A DNA stretch of 6,667 nt. Origin: Pseudomonadota bacterium (GTDB lineage Bacteria; Pseudomonadota; Gammaproteobacteria; CAMYNG01). The position numbers and the translations under genes were made by a program. Where the stretch lies: positions 2,218,052 to 2,224,718 of the forward strand of contig CP070733.1 in NCBI GenBank assembly GCA_020347585.1. The letters run 5' to 3'. Below, piece after piece: positions 6,656-6,667 of the stretch. How positions within the stretch are numbered: position 1 is the first letter of the stretch; every line of letters starts with the position of its first letter. Under the pieces are notes generated by a model. It was not told the origin of the DNA, searched no databases, and saw nothing but the letters and a program-made list of their open reading frames with translations.

Positions 6656-6667
6656 GTAATAGATAAA

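Noticed and set aside
1..6667. Search for a novel system, mobile element, CRISPR array, tRNA or rRNA
   Set aside because: All sequence is accounted for by the conserved pilMNOPQ-aroKB block and short spacers; no repeats, transposase, integrase or RNA gene signals were seen.

Overview
The window is a compact chromosomal gene block read entirely from the minus strand. In transcription order (right to left) it holds pilM, pilN, pilO, pilP and pilQ, then aroK and the first part of aroB. It is GC-rich overall (about 60% by eye) and almost entirely coding. This exact order, the type IV pilus alignment/secretin operon followed by the shikimate genes aroK-aroB, is a well-known arrangement in Gammaproteobacteria. 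Both the gene order and the protein sequences point to that class. I cannot place the genus; a purple-sulfur-type or related GC-rich gammaproteobacterium would fit, but that is a guess.

Layout: 6580-6667 is an AT-rich intergenic stretch (27 G/C of 88 bases) upstream of pilM with a candidate sigma-70 promoter. pilM (5509-6579), pilN (4940-5509) and pilO (4302-4943) are translationally coupled: stop and start codons overlap at both junctions. pilP (3693-4280, start uncertain) and pilQ (1549-3672) follow with about 20-base gaps. A strong perfect hairpin (13-bp arms) sits directly after the pilQ stop. aroK (937-1485) starts 24 bases beyond it. A 76-base gap with an exact TATAAT precedes aroB (start at 860), which runs off the left edge of the window. 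There is no gene-free stretch over 300 bases.

How the genes work together: PilM is a cytoplasmic actin-like protein that binds the N-terminal tail of PilN. PilN and PilO form an inner-membrane heterodimer reaching into the periplasm. The lipoprotein PilP links that dimer to the outer-membrane secretin PilQ, through which the pilus fibre passes. AroB and AroK catalyse the second and fifth steps of the shikimate pathway and have no direct link to pili; they share the locus and perhaps part of the transcript.

I found no undescribed system here. The points worth a second look are local: the pilQ-aroK hairpin, the lack of a Shine-Dalgarno sequence for aroK, the doubtful pilP start, the candidate promoters before aroB and pilM, a perfect palindrome inside pilQ and a polybasic tail on PilO.
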